16,525 nucleotides of DNA from Sphingomonas sp. (lineage in GTDB: Bacteria; Pseudomonadota; Alphaproteobacteria; Sphingomonadales; Sphingomonadaceae). The notes under the pieces are model-generated. The model did not search any database and had not been told where the DNA came from. It was given only the letters and a program-made list of their open reading frames with translations. The DNA lies in the NCBI GenBank assembly GCA_013822915.1, contig PNLG01000113.1, forward strand, positions 1-16,525, given 5' to 3'. The position numbers and the translations under genes were made by a program. Below are positions 15,234-16,525 of the stretch, in pieces (positions within the stretch are counted from its first letter, which is position 1; every line of letters begins with the position of its first letter).

Positions 15234-15358
15234 AGAAATGAGACAGCGCGGGCGATTTTGTCTAGAGTCACCCCGATGTTCGTGCAAACAAGGTCGTTAA
15301 TAAAAACCGGCCCCACTGTCCCGGGCGATGAAAATGGGGGCAAAGCGGAGACAGGGCG
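15234..15358 (+). promoter_or_regulatory. ftsA-ftsZ intergenic region, probable ftsZ promoter and leader
   Basis: This 125-base gap is the only non-coding stretch in the window longer than ten bases. It contains the most AT-rich patch nearby (TTAATAAAAA at 15297-15306), which could form part of a -10 element, and a TTGTCT at 15258-15263 that resembles a -35 box but is not well spaced from it. No convincing -35/-10 pair can be assigned by eye. GAGACAG appears near both ends (15240-15246 and 15348-15354). No TTAA-N7-TTAA CtrA-type site is seen, and no terminator-like hairpin with a T-run. A separate ftsZ promoter is common in alphaproteobacteria; its presence here is inferred from the gap. Confidence 0.4.
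15347..15350 (+). promoter_or_regulatory. ftsZ ribosome binding site
   Basis: GGAG lies eight bases before ATG 15359. This supports that ATG as the ftsZ start and not the ATG at 15329 (out of frame by the gap) or an internal codon. Confidence 0.6.
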
Positions 15359-16525
15359 ATGAGTATCGAATTTCTTCCATCTGATGTTGATGAACTCACA
15401 CCGCGGATTGCGGTGGTGGGCGTTGGCGGTGCGGGCGGCAACGCGATCAGCAACATGATGCGCGCCGGTGTTCAGGGTGTCGATTTCCTCGTCGCCAATA
15501 CTGATGCTCAGGCGCTCAAACAATCAAATGCGCCACAGCGGGTGCAGCTGGGCGCCAAGATTACGCAGGGGCTTGGCGCGGGGTCGCGCCCCGAAATCGG
15601 CCGCGCGGCGGCAGAGGAAACGATCGAGTCGATCACCAAGCTGCTTGAGGGCGCGCATATGTGCTTCATCGCGGCCGGCATGGGCGGCGGCACCGGCACG
15701 GGCGCGGCGCCCGTGATCGCAAAGGCCGCGCGCGACATGGGTATCCTGACCGTCGGCGTCGTCACTAAACCCTTCTCGTTCGAAGGCAATCGCCGCGCCA
15801 AGAGTGCCGAGGCCGGCATCGAAGAACTTCAGAAATATGTCGATACGCTGATCGTTATTCCGAACCAGAATCTGTTCCTGATCGCCAATGCCAACACGAC
15901 GTTCAAGGAAGCGTTCGAAATGGCGGATGAAGTGCTGCAACAGGGGGTCCGCGGGATCACCGACCTGATGGTCATGCCCGGCCTCATCAATCTCGACTTT
16001 GCCGATGTCCGTTCCGTCATGCAGGAAATGGGCAAGGCAATGATGGGTACGGGCGAAGCCGATGGCGATGACCGCGCCATCGTTGCCGCGCAAAAGGCGA
16101 TCAATAATCCGCTGCTCGACGGCGTCAGCATGCAGGGGGCAAAGGGCGTGATTATCTCGATCACGGGGGGCGAGGATATGCGCCTGCTCGAAGTCGATGA
16201 GGCAGCCAACCATATTCGCGAACTGGTCGATACCGATGCCAATATCATTTGGGGATCGGCATTTAACACTGCACTCGATGGCAAAATCCGTGTCTCGGTG
16301 GTCGCAACCGGGATTGAGGCGGATGTTCCAGCCGCTGTCGTGCCGGAGGCGCCCCGCAGTTTCAGCTTTGCAGCCCCGCGCCCCATTGCCGAGCCGGTTG
16401 CCGCCGCGCCGGTCGCTGCCGCGGCAGATGACGTAGCCGTGGTGCCAGCCGCGCCTGTTGAAGCCGGAGATGTCCTGCCTCAGGACGATGTTGCCGCCGA
16501 TGAGTTGGTGCTGGGCAGCGATGAC
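15359..16525 (+). CDS. ftsZ: Cell division protein FtsZ (tubulin-like), 3' end missing
   Basis: FtsZ is the tubulin-like GTPase that forms the cytokinetic ring at midcell. The frame is open from ATG 15359 to the last base, giving 389 residues with no stop, so the gene continues past the window. The GTPase domain shows 'IAVVGVGGAGGNAI' (17-30), 'VANTDAQAL' (45-53), the tubulin signature GGGTGTG (109-115), 'TKPFSFEG' (136-143), and the T7 synergy loop NLDFADV (211-217) with D213 and D216, which complete the GTPase site of the adjoining subunit. The second domain ends near residue 318. From about 320 the sequence turns Ala/Pro/Val-rich (the variable linker, with several acidic residues). The C-terminal peptide that binds FtsA must lie beyond the window. 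GGAG at 15347-15350 supports the start. Confidence 0.97.
   Translation, partial: MSIEFLPSDVDELTPRIAVVGVGGAGGNAISNMMRAGVQGVDFLVANTDAQALKQSNAPQRVQLGAKITQGLGAGSRPEIGRAAAEETIESITKLLEGAHMCFIAAGMGGGTGTGAAPVIAKAARDMGILTVGVVTKPFSFEGNRRAKSAEAGIEELQKYVDTLIVIPNQNLFLIANANTTFKEAFEMADEVLQQGVRGITDLMVMPGLINLDFADVRSVMQEMGKAMMGTGEADGDDRAIVAAQKAINNPLLDGVSMQGAKGVIISITGGEDMRLLEVDEAANHIRELVDTDANIIWGSAFNTALDGKIRVSVVATGIEADVPAAVVPEAPRSFSFAAPRPIAEPVAAAPVAAAADDVAVVPAAPVEAGDVLPQDDVAADELVLGSDD

Noticed and set aside
15316..15354. Possible hairpin before ftsZ pairing CTGTC (15316-15320) with GACAG (15350-15354).
   Set aside because: Only five base pairs with a 29-base loop. Too weak to claim as a regulatory structure or terminator.
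1..16525. Search for mobile elements, CRISPR arrays, tRNA or rRNA genes, toxin-antitoxin or defence genes.
   Set aside because: None seen. Coding genes with conserved dcw functions cover nearly every base, so there is no room for an accessory system in this window.

Overview
The window is one uninterrupted division and cell wall (dcw) cluster, all on the + strand, from an alphaproteobacterium that is most likely a member of the Sphingomonadales. The evidence is the high G+C content, the gene order, the short divergent ftsL-like gene before ftsI with its 'LETEFDTRANMKQLERWN'-type motif, and FtsA and FtsZ sequences of sphingomonad character. The genus call is a judgement from recalled family sequences, because no database search was possible.

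Layout: 1-527 is the 3' part of an ftsL-like gene; 524-2266 ftsI; 2277-3692 murE; 3689-5065 murF; 5065-6135 mraY; 6132-7421 murD; 7418-8659 ftsW; 8656-9816 murG; 9826-11229 murC; 11226-12122 murB; 12119-13051 ddl; 13048-13971 ftsQ; 13971-15233 ftsA; 15234-15358 a non-coding gap; 15359-16525 ftsZ, cut by the window end. mraZ and rsmH would be expected just upstream, outside the window.

The genes form two linked pathways. MurB, MurC, MurD, MurE, MurF and Ddl build UDP-MurNAc-pentapeptide in the cytoplasm. MraY and MurG turn it into lipid II at the inner face of the membrane. FtsW polymerises the glycan and FtsI cross-links it at the septum. FtsL-like, FtsQ, FtsA and FtsZ provide the divisome scaffold and its membrane-anchored filament. 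A DNPR motif in MurE predicts meso-diaminopimelate, and a Lys-Tyr pair in Ddl predicts an ordinary D-Ala-D-Ala terminus, so the peptidoglycan should be standard Gram-negative.

The genes are packed extremely tightly. Ten of the thirteen junctions overlap by 1 or 4 bases (ATGA, GTGA or TAATG), which points to one polycistronic unit with translational coupling. The exceptions are ftsI/murE (10 nt), murG/murC (9 nt) and ftsA/ftsZ (125 nt). The last is the only gap able to hold a promoter. No RNA genes, mobile elements, CRISPR arrays or clear terminators were seen.

I do not see a previously undescribed system here. The observations most worth a second look are small: a perfect 18-bp tandem duplication at the murD/ftsW junction that duplicates the ftsW start codon and creates a strong ribosome binding site, a perfect 18-bp palindrome near the end of ftsA upstream of ftsZ, and the divergent ftsL-like gene.
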